Shown here: positions 38,214 through 46,934 of the stretch, piece by piece
Numbering within the stretch: the stretch's first letter is position 1
Layout of the letters: every line of letters begins with the position of its first letter
Origin: Opitutia bacterium
Lineage (GTDB): Bacteria > Verrucomicrobiota > Verrucomicrobiae > Opitutales > UBA953
Length of the DNA stretch: 64,000 nt
NCBI GenBank assembly: GCA_004558035.1
Contig: SFEJ01000002.1
Location: 35,350 to 99,349 of the forward strand
Direction: 5' to 3'
The notes under the pieces: generated by a model
The model's input: the letters and a program-made list of their open reading frames with translations, nothing else
What the model was told of the DNA's origin: nothing
The model's database searches: none
Program-made: the position numbers and the translations under genes

Positions 38214-39181
38214 AGATTGAGGAGGCGCACCGCGGCGGCGGTCGGCGAGAGCGTTCCCGCGAGCACGGCGTCGCGCGTCTCGTTCCACGCGGCGGCGACG
38301 GCGGGCTTCCGCGTGAAGCGCCGCCAGAGCTCCTGCTCCATCAGCCAGCGCATCCAGTCCAGCGCCTGTTCGCGGCGGCGCTCTTCGAGCAGCCCGTTGA
38401 GCCGCGCCTTCGCAGTGAATTCGCAGATGAGGCTCCAGACTTCGTCGATGCCCGTGCCTTCGAGGCTCGAGCACGCCAGGGCGCGCGGGCGCCACTTCGG
38501 CGAGACCGGCGTGATGAAATGCAGCACCTGCTCGAGCTCGGCGCGCGTCGCGAGCGCGCGGGAACGGTTGTCGCCGTCCGCCTTCGTCACGAGCAGCGAG
38601 TCCGCGAGCTCCATGATGCCTTTTTTGATGCCCTGCAGCTCGTCGCCCGCGCCCGCAATCGTGATGACGAGAAAGAAGTCCACCATCGAGCGCACGGTCG
38701 TTTCGCTCTGCCCGACGCCGACGGTCTCGACGAGCACGACGTCGAAGCCCGCAGCCTCGCACAGCAGAATGCTCTCGCGCGTCTTCCGCGCCACGCCGCC
38801 GAGCGCGCAGCCCGAAGGCGACGGACGCACGAAGGCGTTTTCGCGCCGCGAGAGCTCTTCCATGCGCGTCTTGTCGCCGAGAATGCTCCCGCGGGAAATG
38901 CTGCTGCTCGGGTCGATCGCGAGCACCGCGACGCGCTTGCCGAGGTCGCACAGGCGGCAGCCGAACGCCTCAATGAACGTGCTTTTGCCGCCGCCGGGAA
39001 CGCCCGTGACGCCCACGCGGACGGACTTTCCCGCGTGCGGGAGCAGCCCCTGCACGACGGCGTCGGCGAGTTCGCGGTGCTTCGGCGCGTCGCTTTCGAC
39101 GAGCGTGATCGCGCGCGCGAGCGTGACGCGGTCGCCGCTCAGCACGCCCTCGACGTAATCTTTCGCACTCGGCATCGCCAT
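38174..39181 (-). CDS. meaB: MeaB/ArgK-family GTPase, mutase chaperone (335 aa)
   Basis: This G3E P-loop GTPase protects and reloads adenosylcobalamin on methylmalonyl-CoA mutase. Walker A is GVPGGGKST at about residues 60-68. Other visible motifs are AIDPSSSISRGSILGDKTRM, ETVGVGQSE (switch II), and the base-recognition VTKADGDN. Operon position next to the mutase and epimerase fixes its partner. The last ten residues (EEWRSGGV region) are encoded by a dispersed repeat, so the C-terminus probably differs from that of orthologues. Confidence 0.94.
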   Translation of the reverse strand: MAMPSAKDYVEGVLSGDRVTLARAITLVESDAPKHRELADAVVQGLLPHAGKSVRVGVTGVPGGGKSTFIEAFGCRLCDLGKRVAVLAIDPSSSISRGSILGDKTRMEELSRRENAFVRPSPSGCALGGVARKTRESILLCEAAGFDVVLVETVGVGQSETTVRSMVDFFLVITIAGAGDELQGIKKGIMELADSLLVTKADGDNRSRALATRAELEQVLHFITPVSPKWRPRALACSSLEGTGIDEVWSLICEFTAKARLNGLLEERRREQALDWMRWLMEQELWRRFTRKPAVAAAWNETRDAVLAGTLSPTAAAVRLLNLNEKVEEWRSGGV

Positions 39182-39221
39182 GGCCGCTCCGTTCTCCGTC
39201 TTCGTTCCCGCGCGCGCGTCC

Positions 39222-41039
39222 TCAGACGGCGTGACCGGGCTTGTTCTCGTCCTTGCGCTTCGCCTTCGGAAGCATGTCCGAAATCTTGTCCACGCGGTCG
39301 CGGATCTCCTCGAAAGGAATCTTTTCCACGAATTCCTTGGCGCTGTCCTTCAGCGAGTCGGGAACGATCTTGGAGACGAATTCCTGCACTTTTTCGCGCA
39401 GCTCGACGCGGCGGATCTTGCCGGAAATCGTCTTCGGGAGCTCTTCGACGAACTCGATGACGCGCGGATATTTGTACGGCGCCGTCTCCTTCTTGACATG
39501 CTCCTGAATGCTGCGCTTGAGCTGCTCGAACTCGTCCTTCTTGTCGCGCCACGCCTGCGCGAGGACGATGGTCGCCTTCACGACCTGCCCGCGGATCGCG
39601 TCGGGAACGCCCGTGATCGCGCATTCCAGCACGGCGGGGTGCGACATGACGGCGGACTCGACCTCGAACGGTCCGATGCGGTAGCCGGAGCTCTTGATGA
39701 CGTCGTCGTTGCGCCCGACGAACCAGAAATATCCGTCCGCGTCGCGCGTCGCCACGTCGCCCGTATGATAGACGTCGTCGCTGTACACGTTCGCCGTCAG
39801 CTCGGGATCGCGGTAGTAGCCCTTGAAGAGCCCGAGCGGCTTTTTGCCGTTCGGCGTGCGGATGACGATTTCGCCCTGCACGCCGGCGGGAACGCTCTTG
39901 CCCTCGGCGTCCACGAGATCGACGCAGTAGGCGGGATTCGGCTTGCCCATGGAGCCGGGCTTGGGCGTCATCCACGGCGTCGTCAGAATCGAGCACGTCG
40001 TTTCCGTCTGCCCGAAGCCTTCGCGCAGGCGGATGCCGGTGATATTGTAAAATTCCTCATAGACGGACGGATTGAGCGCCTCGCCCGCGATCGTGCACCA
40101 CTTCAGGCTGGAGATGTCGATGCCGCTCATGTCCTCGTGCAGCATGAAGCGAAAGACCGTCGGCGGCGCGCAGAACGAGGTGATGTGGTATTTGGAAATC
40201 ATCCGCAGCATGTCGCGCGGCGTGAATTTTTCGTGGTCGTACACGAAGACGCACGCGCCCGCGATCCATTGCCCGTAAAGCTTGCCCCAGACCGCCTTGC
40301 CCCAGCCCGTGTCCGCGACGGTGAGGTGCAGGCTGTCTTCCGTCAGATTGTGCCAGAACGAGCCCGTGACGATGTGCCCGAGCGGATACGTGAAGTCGTG
40401 GGCGACCATCTTCGGATTGCCCGTCGTTCCCGACGTGAAGTAGAGCAGCGAAATGTCGTCGTTCTCGCTGACGCGGACGCCGTCGAACTCGGGCGCGGCC
40501 TCGCAGCCCTTCTTGAAGTCCTCGAAGCCCGCGGGAACGATCGGTCCCGTGGAGACGACGTGCTTCAGCGTCGCGCAGTCCGGCAGCGCGGAGGCGACGC
40601 GGTCGAGCACGAGCTTGTCGCCGACGCAGACGATCGCCTTGATGCTCGCCGCGTTGCAGCGGTAGACGATGTCCTTCTTCATCAGCAGGTGCGTCGCGGG
40701 AATGCAGACGGCGCCGAGTTTGTGAAGCGCGAGAATGGAGAACCAGAATTCGTAGCGGCGCTTCAGAATGAGCATCACCATGTCGCCCTTGCCGATGCCG
40801 AGCGAACGGAAATACGCCGCCGCGCGGTCGCTCCCGCGCTTCATGTCCGCGAAGGTGAAGTCGATGTGCTCGCCCTTGTCGTTCACCCAGCACATGGCGC
40901 GCTTTTCCGGGTTCGTGCGCGCCCATTCGTCGACCACGTCGTAGGCGAAATTGAAGTTCTCGGGAACGATGACTTCAAAGTTTCGGCAAAAATCCTCCTG
41001 AGAGGAAAATGCGGTCTGTTTCAGGAATTTTTCAAGCAT
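39222..41039 (-). CDS. AMP-forming acyl-CoA synthetase (605 aa)
   Basis: It activates a carboxylic acid to its acyl-CoA through an acyl-adenylate. The ATP-binding P-loop is YFTSGTTGNPK at about 190-200; motif GFGQTET is in the centre. The C-terminal subdomain has GYRIGPFEVESAV and the catalytic Lys in LPKTISGKIRRVELR. About 50 charged residues follow that lysine motif, more than usual. The overall look is that of medium-chain (ACSM-like) synthetases found in anaerobes. It is the first gene of the mut operon, so propionate or another short/medium acid is the likely substrate (inference). It is divergent from fabV. Confidence 0.88.
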   Translation of the reverse strand: MLEKFLKQTAFSSQEDFCRNFEVIVPENFNFAYDVVDEWARTNPEKRAMCWVNDKGEHIDFTFADMKRGSDRAAAYFRSLGIGKGDMVMLILKRRYEFWFSILALHKLGAVCIPATHLLMKKDIVYRCNAASIKAIVCVGDKLVLDRVASALPDCATLKHVVSTGPIVPAGFEDFKKGCEAAPEFDGVRVSENDDISLLYFTSGTTGNPKMVAHDFTYPLGHIVTGSFWHNLTEDSLHLTVADTGWGKAVWGKLYGQWIAGACVFVYDHEKFTPRDMLRMISKYHITSFCAPPTVFRFMLHEDMSGIDISSLKWCTIAGEALNPSVYEEFYNITGIRLREGFGQTETTCSILTTPWMTPKPGSMGKPNPAYCVDLVDAEGKSVPAGVQGEIVIRTPNGKKPLGLFKGYYRDPELTANVYSDDVYHTGDVATRDADGYFWFVGRNDDVIKSSGYRIGPFEVESAVMSHPAVLECAITGVPDAIRGQVVKATIVLAQAWRDKKDEFEQLKRSIQEHVKKETAPYKYPRVIEFVEELPKTISGKIRRVELREKVQEFVSKIVPDSLKDSAKEFVEKIPFEEIRDRVDKISDMLPKAKRKDENKPGHAV

Positions 41040-41250
41040 TGTATTTCTCTTTTCTGAGGAAGCGCCGCGGGAACGCTAAATTTTCCCCACGACAGCCCGT
41101 CATTGAATCACTCGCCCCCGCCCCGCGCAAGCGCAATCGCCGCTCCGCGCGCTTTCCGAAAAAACTTTCGCGGAGGGAGGCGGCGCGCCCGCGGGAACGC
41201 TCGTTTTGGGTTGCGCGGGAACGCCGTTTTTTCTCAAAATCGCGGGCACT

Positions 41251-42444
41251 ATGGCAAAACAAGTCGTCTCTCCCCGCGTTCGCGGATTCGTTTGCATCAC
41301 GGCTCATCCGGAAGGCTGCGCCGCCCACATCCGCGAGCAGATCGCTTACGTCAAAAGCCGTCCCGCGATGAAGAACGGACCGAAGAACGTCCTCGTCATC
41401 GGCGCCTCCACGGGCTACGGCCTCGCCTCGCGCATTTCCGCCGCCTTCGGCGCGGGCGCGAACACGTTCGGAGTGTATTTCGAACGCCCGAGCGCGAACG
41501 GCAAGCCCGCTTCCGCCGGCTGGTACAACACCGCCGCCTTCGAAGCCGAAGCGAAGAAGGCCGGGCTCTACGCCGCCTCGATGAACGGCGACGCGTTCTC
41601 CGCCGAAATGAAGGCGCAGGTCGTCGAGCGCCTCAAGAAGGAAATGCCGCAGATTGACCTCGTCGTCTATTCGCTCGCGGCGCCGCGCCGCACCGATCCC
41701 GCGACGGGCGAAGTCTACAAATCCGTGCTCAAGACGGTCGGCGAGCCCTTCGTCTCGAAGAACCTCGACACGGACAAGAAGCTCGTCAACGAAGTGACGA
41801 TCGATCCCGCGAACGACGAAGAGATCAAGGCGACCGTCAAGGTCATGGGCGGCGAAGACTGGAAGCTCTGGATCGAAGCGCTCGAAGCCGCGGGCCTGCT
41901 CGCGGACGGCTGCCAGTCCGTGGCGTATTCCTACATCGGCCCCTCGCTGACGTGGCCGATCTACAAGGACGGCTCCATCGGCCAGGCGAAGAAAGACCTC
42001 TACGCGAAGGCGAAGGAAATCGACGCGATTCTCAAGCTCCGGCGCGGCCGCGCGTTCGTTTCCGTGAACAAGGCGGTCGTCACGCAGGCGTCCTCGGCGA
42101 TTCCCGTCGTGCCGCTCTACATTTCCATTCTGTTCAAGGTGATGAAGGCGAAGGGGCTGCACGAAGACTGCATCGAGCAGATTCAGCGCCTCTTCGAAAC
42201 GCAGATGTACAACGACAACTGCCTCGCCTACGACGAACAGGGCCTCGTCCACATCGACGACTGGGAAATGCGCGACGACGTGCAGAAGGAAGTCTTCGAA
42301 ATCTGGCCGAAGGTCTCGACGGAAAACCTGCTCGAGCTCACCGACTTCGTCGGCTACCAGGAAGGCTTCCTGAAGCTCTTCGGCTTCGGGCTTCCGGGCG
42401 TCGATTACTCGGCGGAAGTCGAAGTCGAAGTCCCGATCGCGTAA
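41251..42444 (+). CDS. fabV: FabV-type NADH-dependent enoyl-ACP / trans-2-enoyl-CoA reductase (397 aa)
   Basis: It reduces the enoyl intermediate of fatty-acid synthesis. The N-terminal VVSPRVRGFVCITAHPEGC and the NAD-binding GASTGYGLASRI are characteristic. The catalytic Y-x8-K motif is Tyr238 to Lys247 in PIYKDGSIGQAK. Length (about 397) fits FabV rather than FabI. FabV enzymes resist triclosan, and close relatives act as trans-2-enoyl-CoA reductases in fermentation. Either role is possible beside an acyl-CoA operon. The 211-bp gap to the divergent acyl-CoA synthetase holds two CGGGAACG words but no promoter I am confident of. Confidence 0.94.
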   Translation: MAKQVVSPRVRGFVCITAHPEGCAAHIREQIAYVKSRPAMKNGPKNVLVIGASTGYGLASRISAAFGAGANTFGVYFERPSANGKPASAGWYNTAAFEAEAKKAGLYAASMNGDAFSAEMKAQVVERLKKEMPQIDLVVYSLAAPRRTDPATGEVYKSVLKTVGEPFVSKNLDTDKKLVNEVTIDPANDEEIKATVKVMGGEDWKLWIEALEAAGLLADGCQSVAYSYIGPSLTWPIYKDGSIGQAKKDLYAKAKEIDAILKLRRGRAFVSVNKAVVTQASSAIPVVPLYISILFKVMKAKGLHEDCIEQIQRLFETQMYNDNCLAYDEQGLVHIDDWEMRDDVQKEVFEIWPKVSTENLLELTDFVGYQEGFLKLFGFGLPGVDYSAEVEVEVPIA

Positions 42445-42474
42445 AAGAATTCTGCTGTAAATCGGAGACTTCAC

Positions 42475-44871
42475 ATGCGCAATCTTTCCGCTGACCGGGG
42501 AACGTTCCCGCAGGTGGTCAAGCGCGACGGACGCAAGGTCGAGTGGGACCGTTCCCGCATCGTCCGCGCCGTCCGCGCCGCCCTCGCGAGCGTCTTCTCT
42601 CCCGCCAACTGGCACGATCTTCAGAATTTCGGACTCTCCCCCGAGCACGTCCAGGTGGCTGACGACGTCGCCCAATTCGTCGAAAACCGTACGTTCGGCT
42701 CGCTCGAAGCGGGCAAGGAACCGTCCGTCGAGGACATTCAGAACACGGTGGAGCAGACGCTGATGGGCTTCGGCGAATTCAAGGCCGCCAAAGCCTACAT
42801 TCTCTACCGCGCCGAGCGCACGAAGGCGCGCCTGCTCGCGCAGGCCTCCGTGCCGCGTCCGAACGGGCTTCAGGACTACATCGCCGTCGCGAAATACTCG
42901 CGCTACCGCAAGGATCTCGGCCGCCGCGAAGTGTGGCCCGAGCCGGTCGAACGCGTGCGCAACATGCACCTGCGCCGCTTCGCGTGGGTGGACCGCCAGC
43001 CCGCCCTCTTCGGCGCGGAAGCGCCCGCCTTCGCCGACCAGATCAAGTCCGCGTTCAAGGCCGTGGCGGACCGCCGCGTCCTCCCGTCGATGCGCTCGAT
43101 GCAGTTCGGCGGCATTCCGATCGAAAAGGAGGAGGCGCGCATGTTCAACTGCGCGTTCACCTTCGTCAACCGCATCGAGGCGTTCCGCGAAACGCTGTGG
43201 CTGCTGCTCTGCGGCACGGGAACGGGCTTCTCCGTCCAGAAGCGCCACATCGAACAGCTGCCGCCCTTCCCCGAACGCGGCGAAGAAGAAACGCTTCCCG
43301 TCATTCACTTCGAGATCGAAGACACTATCAAGGGCTGGGCGGACGCGCTCGACGCGCTCGTCCGTTCCTACCTGACGGGGCACCTCGTCGAGTTCAACTA
43401 TTCGAAGATCCGCTCCAAGGGCACGCCGCTGAAGACTTCCGGCGGCAAGGCGCCGGGCCACGTGCCGCTGCGCCGCGCGCTCGAAAACATCCGGCGCATC
43501 CTCGGCGGCGTCTCCGGACGCAGCATGCGCCCGATCGAAGCCTACGACATTCTCATGTTCGCGGCGCGCGCCGTGCTCTCCGGCGGCATCCGCCGCTCGG
43601 CGACGATCTGCCTGTTCTCGCCCGACGACGAGGAAATGATGACGGCGAAGACCGGCAACTGGTTCAACGAAAACCAGCAGCGCTCCGCCTCGAACAATTC
43701 CGCCGTCATCAACCGCAACACGACGCCGAAGGACGTCTTCCTGCGCCTTTTCGAAAAGCAGAAGGAATACGGCGAACCCGGCTTCTACTTCGTCGAGAAC
43801 GAGGACTACGGCGCGAATCCCTGCGTCGAAATCGGGCTCGCGCCGTTCGCGGACATCCGCGACCAGGCGGACGTCGACCGCCTCCGCGAGCTCGGCTACG
43901 AAGGCGAGCTCAAGATCGGCGACCGCGTGTTCGGCTGGCAGATGTGCAACCTCACCACGATCAACGCGGCGGCATGCGCCACGGCGGAAGACTTCTACGA
44001 ATCCTGCCGCAACGCGGCGTTCATCGGCACCCTGCAGGCGTCCTACACGAAGATGCCCTACCTCGGTCCCGTCACACAGTTCATCAACGAGCGCGAATCC
44101 CTGCTCGGCGTCTCCATCACGGGCATTCTCGACAATCCGAAGATCATGCTCGATCCGGAAACGCTGCGCCGCGGCGCGCAGGTCGTCAAGGACGAGAACG
44201 AGCGCGTCGCGAACATCATCGGCATCGCTCCCGCCGCGCGCGCGACCTGCGTCAAGCCCGAAGGCACCGCCTCGCTGCTCCTCGGCACCGCTTCCGGCAT
44301 CCACCCGCACCACGCGAAACGCTACTTCCGCCGCGTGCAGGCGAACCGTCAGGAACCGGTGTACAAGTTCTTCCACGACATCAACCCGCAGATGACCGAG
44401 CCGAGCGTTTACGCGCCCGCCACGGACGACGTCATCACGTTCCCGATTCAGGCGCGTCCGGGCGCCATCGTCCGCGACGACGTCAAGGCGATCGAGTTCC
44501 TCGGCTACGTCAAGCTCGTCCAGCAGAACTGGGTCTGCGAAGGTCGCCGCCACGAAAAATACAATCCGGGGCTCTTCCACAACGTCTCCAACACCGTCGT
44601 CGTGCGCGAGAACGAGTGGGATTCCGTCTCCGAATTCATCTGGGACAACCGGAAATTCTTCACCGGCGTCTCGCTGATTCAGTACCTCGGCGACAAAGTC
44701 TATCCGCAGGCGCCGAACGAAGCCGTCGCCGACGAAGCCGACCTGATGCGCTGGGAAGCCCTCGCGTATCATCCGGTGGACTACACGCTGATGCGCGAAG
44801 ACACGGACAACACCAACCTTCAGGGCGAAGCCGCCTGCGCCGGCGGGCACTGCGAAATCGTCCGCACCTGA
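42475..44871 (+). CDS. nrdJ: Adenosylcobalamin-dependent class II ribonucleotide reductase (798 aa)
   Basis: It makes deoxyribonucleotides using a B12-derived radical. An N-terminal ATP-cone (about 13-105) contains VVKRDGRKVEWDRSRIVRAV. The catalytic barrel shows MRSMQFGG, MFNCAFTFVN (active-site Cys), GTGTGFSVQ and the class II NPCVEIGL loop with Cys and Glu. The C-terminal tail ends ACAGGHCEIVRT, giving a redox pair Cys788/Cys793 for thioredoxin-type regeneration. Its length and the RTPR-like sequence suggest the monomeric ribonucleoside-triphosphate reductase type. It lies 30 bp after fabV. No cobalamin riboswitch was recognised upstream. Confidence 0.94.
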   Translation: MRNLSADRGTFPQVVKRDGRKVEWDRSRIVRAVRAALASVFSPANWHDLQNFGLSPEHVQVADDVAQFVENRTFGSLEAGKEPSVEDIQNTVEQTLMGFGEFKAAKAYILYRAERTKARLLAQASVPRPNGLQDYIAVAKYSRYRKDLGRREVWPEPVERVRNMHLRRFAWVDRQPALFGAEAPAFADQIKSAFKAVADRRVLPSMRSMQFGGIPIEKEEARMFNCAFTFVNRIEAFRETLWLLLCGTGTGFSVQKRHIEQLPPFPERGEEETLPVIHFEIEDTIKGWADALDALVRSYLTGHLVEFNYSKIRSKGTPLKTSGGKAPGHVPLRRALENIRRILGGVSGRSMRPIEAYDILMFAARAVLSGGIRRSATICLFSPDDEEMMTAKTGNWFNENQQRSASNNSAVINRNTTPKDVFLRLFEKQKEYGEPGFYFVENEDYGANPCVEIGLAPFADIRDQADVDRLRELGYEGELKIGDRVFGWQMCNLTTINAAACATAEDFYESCRNAAFIGTLQASYTKMPYLGPVTQFINERESLLGVSITGILDNPKIMLDPETLRRGAQVVKDENERVANIIGIAPAARATCVKPEGTASLLLGTASGIHPHHAKRYFRRVQANRQEPVYKFFHDINPQMTEPSVYAPATDDVITFPIQARPGAIVRDDVKAIEFLGYVKLVQQNWVCEGRRHEKYNPGLFHNVSNTVVVRENEWDSVSEFIWDNRKFFTGVSLIQYLGDKVYPQAPNEAVADEADLMRWEALAYHPVDYTLMREDTDNTNLQGEAACAGGHCEIVRT

Positions 44872-44890
44872 CGCGGGAACGCCCTTCCCG

Positions 44891-44942
44891 CCCGCAAAAA
44901 AACTCCCGAAGCGCTTCCGCGTTCCGGGAGTTTTTTTGCGGG
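44891..44942 (+). terminator. Strong bidirectional terminator after nrdJ
   Basis: CCCGCAAAAAAACTCCCG pairs with CGGGAGTTTTTTTGCGGG around a central GCGCTTCCGC-containing loop. The stem is about 18 bp with built-in A and T runs, so it works on both strands. Confidence 0.92.
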
Positions 44943-44943
44943 A

Positions 44944-45085
44944 GAGGTGATGGACGTGACGGAGTTATGAAGTTATGAAGGTTCTTTGCGCTCGGCTTCG
45001 CCGAAAGGATTTCGAAAAATCTCCTTCGCGAAGCGAAACGCAATCAACCTTCATAACCTCCATAACCTCGTCACCTCATAACCTC
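44944..45085. repeat. Imperfect 142-bp palindromic element (CATAACCTC family), copy 1
   Basis: The left arm 44944-44983 (GAGGTGATGG...ATGAAGGTT) pairs imperfectly with the right arm 45046-45085 (AACCTTCATAACCTCC...). Between them is a 62-nt core with GCTCGGCTTCGCCGAAAGG, ATTTC-AAAAAT and CTTCGCGAAGCGAAA. A second copy with the same core but different arm details is at 63857-64000. This copy lies between the nrdJ terminator and the cdsA stop. Confidence 0.85.
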
Positions 45086-45100
45086 CTCTGCACGCCGCGC

Positions 45101-46024
45101 TCAGAGAATCACGAACTTCACCATGCAGTAGCCGACGGGCGCGACGAGGACGAGGCTGTCGAGCAGATCCAGCGCGCCGCCCATGCCCGGAATCGTCGCG
45201 CCGGAATCCTTTTCGCCCGCCTGCCGCTTGACGACGCTCTCGATGAGGTCGGAGACGACGCTCGTCAGCGCGAACGGAACCGCGCAGAGCGCTCCCGCGA
45301 GCGGCGAGAAGGAGAACGTCTCCGGCAGCACGATTTTTCCCGCGGGCGCGAGCGCGTCGCCGGAAGCGAGGTTCCACGCGCCGCAGGCGTTCAGCGCCCA
45401 GACGGTCAGCGCGCCGACGAGCATCGAACAGAGCACGCCGCCCGCGACGCCTTCCCAGGTCTTGCCCGCGGAAACGTTCGGCGCGAGCTTGTGCCGCCCG
45501 AAGAACTTGCCGCCGAGCAGCCCGCCGACGTCCGTGAATTTCGTCGAAAGCAGAACCCAGAGGCAGAAAAGCACGCCGTTCATTTCGTCCGCGAACTGCC
45601 CGACGAGCAGCGCGAAAAATCCGACCATGAACGGCAGGTAAAGCAGCCCGAGCCCCGTCGAAAGCGGCGCGACGAACGCGGGAAGCCGCCACGCCGCGTC
45701 GCGGTGCAGACGCAGCACGGCGTAAACGCTGAACGCGAGAACCGCCGCCGCGGGAACGAGCATCGCGATCTCCGTGCCCGACGTCACTTCGCCGCGGGAG
45801 GCGCCGAAATAGACCACGGGAACGAAGCACGCGCCCGCGACGAGTCCGACGAGACGGCGCGGCTTCCCGCCGAAACTCGGCTTCGCCGCGAGGCAGTAGA
45901 ACTCGTGAAGCGCCAGCGTCGTGACGAGCGCCGCGAGACCGATCACGCCGTAGACGCGCCCGAAATAAACGGCGCAGAAAAGAACGGCGAGGAGAAAGAA
46001 CGTGCTGAAGGTGCGTTTGAGCAT
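45101..46024 (-). CDS. cdsA: Phosphatidate cytidylyltransferase (307 aa)
   Basis: It makes CDP-diacylglycerol from phosphatidic acid and CTP at the inner membrane. About eight hydrophobic helices are present. The signature is split as VSAGKTWEGVAGG, followed by DLIESVVKRQAGEKDSGATIPGMGGALDLLDSL, which holds the conserved Ser/Lys/Asp metal-binding residues. It follows uppS by 39 bp on the same strand, the common uppS-cdsA order. Confidence 0.94.
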   Translation of the reverse strand: MLKRTFSTFFLLAVLFCAVYFGRVYGVIGLAALVTTLALHEFYCLAAKPSFGGKPRRLVGLVAGACFVPVVYFGASRGEVTSGTEIAMLVPAAAVLAFSVYAVLRLHRDAAWRLPAFVAPLSTGLGLLYLPFMVGFFALLVGQFADEMNGVLFCLWVLLSTKFTDVGGLLGGKFFGRHKLAPNVSAGKTWEGVAGGVLCSMLVGALTVWALNACGAWNLASGDALAPAGKIVLPETFSFSPLAGALCAVPFALTSVVSDLIESVVKRQAGEKDSGATIPGMGGALDLLDSLVLVAPVGYCMVKFVIL

Positions 46025-46063
46025 GGTGAGATTTTCTGAGGATGAGGTTCGGAGGAAAAGGAG

Positions 46064-46816
46064 TCAGGAACTCGGTCCGGATTCGGCGCGGATCTGCGAC
46101 GAAGTCTTGCCGAAGCGGCGTTCCCGCGACGCGTAAAAGGCGAGCGCGTCGCGCAGCTCGGCCTCGCCGAAGTCCGGCCAAGGAACGTCCGTGAAATAAA
46201 GTTCCGCGTAGGCGCTTTGGAGCATCAGAAAATTGCTGAGCCGCGATTCGCCCGACGTGCGCACGACGAGATCGGGATCGGGGACGCCCGCCGTCCACAG
46301 GTAGCCGGAAAAGCGCTCCCAGTCGAGCGGCGTTCCCGCGGCGACGCGCCCGAGGCGCACGTCCTCGGCGTATCTTTCCGCGGCGCGGAGCGTTTCCGCG
46401 CGCGACCCGTAATTGAGCGCGACGACGACCGTGCGCGCCGAAAACTTTTCGGTCTTCGCCTTGACGGAGGCGATCGCGTCGCGTACATCCTGCGGGAACG
46501 GCGAAAGATCGCCGAGCGTTTCGAGACGGATCTCGTTCTTGAGAAAAACGGCCTCCTGCTCGTCGAGGAACCGCAGCATGATCGCCATCAGCGCGCGGAT
46601 CTCCTCCGGCGGGCGGCGCCAGTTCTCCGACGAGAACGCGTAGAGCGTCACGTATTCGACGCCGGCGCGAAACGCGTTTTCGACGGTGCGGACGACGGCC
46701 CGCGTCCCCGCGAGATGCCCCTCGGCGCGCGCCAGCCCGCGCGCTTCCGCCCATCTGCCGTTGCCGTCCATGATGAACGCGACGTGGCGCGGAATTTTAT
46801 TTGGGGGTAAATTCAT
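46064..46816 (-). CDS. uppS: Undecaprenyl diphosphate synthase (250 aa)
   Basis: This cis-prenyltransferase makes the C55 lipid carrier for cell-wall synthesis. The catalytic MDGNGRWAEARG with its Asp is at about 16-27. YVTLYAFSSENWRRP, ALNYGSRAET and VRTSGESRLSNFLMLQSAYAELYFTD follow, all conserved family blocks. Length is typical. First gene of the uppS-cdsA unit. gdhA ends 118 bp upstream on the same strand, with a terminator between. Confidence 0.96.
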   Translation of the reverse strand: MNLPPNKIPRHVAFIMDGNGRWAEARGLARAEGHLAGTRAVVRTVENAFRAGVEYVTLYAFSSENWRRPPEEIRALMAIMLRFLDEQEAVFLKNEIRLETLGDLSPFPQDVRDAIASVKAKTEKFSARTVVVALNYGSRAETLRAAERYAEDVRLGRVAAGTPLDWERFSGYLWTAGVPDPDLVVRTSGESRLSNFLMLQSAYAELYFTDVPWPDFGEAELRDALAFYASRERRFGKTSSQIRAESGPSS

Positions 46817-46872
46817 AACTGCGCCATGAAACCCCGAAAGCCCCGCTCTGGCAATTTGAAAAGTGTCCGCGA

Positions 46873-46914
46873 GACAAAAAAACGCGTCCCCGCGGAGGCG
46901 GGAACGCGCTTCTT
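46873..46914 (-). terminator. gdhA terminator built from an inverted motif pair
   Basis: GCGTCCCCGC and GCGGGAACGC form a stem with one G-T wobble and a GGAG loop. On the minus strand it is followed by seven T, 20 bp after the gdhA stop. Confidence 0.88.
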
Positions 46915-46934
46915 TCGTGAGCTTCGGAACGGAC

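Noticed and set aside
41040..41250. Possible cobalamin riboswitch in the acyl-CoA synthetase/fabV divergent region
   Set aside because: I found no B12-box-like conserved sequence or convincing multi-stem leader here or upstream of nrdJ.
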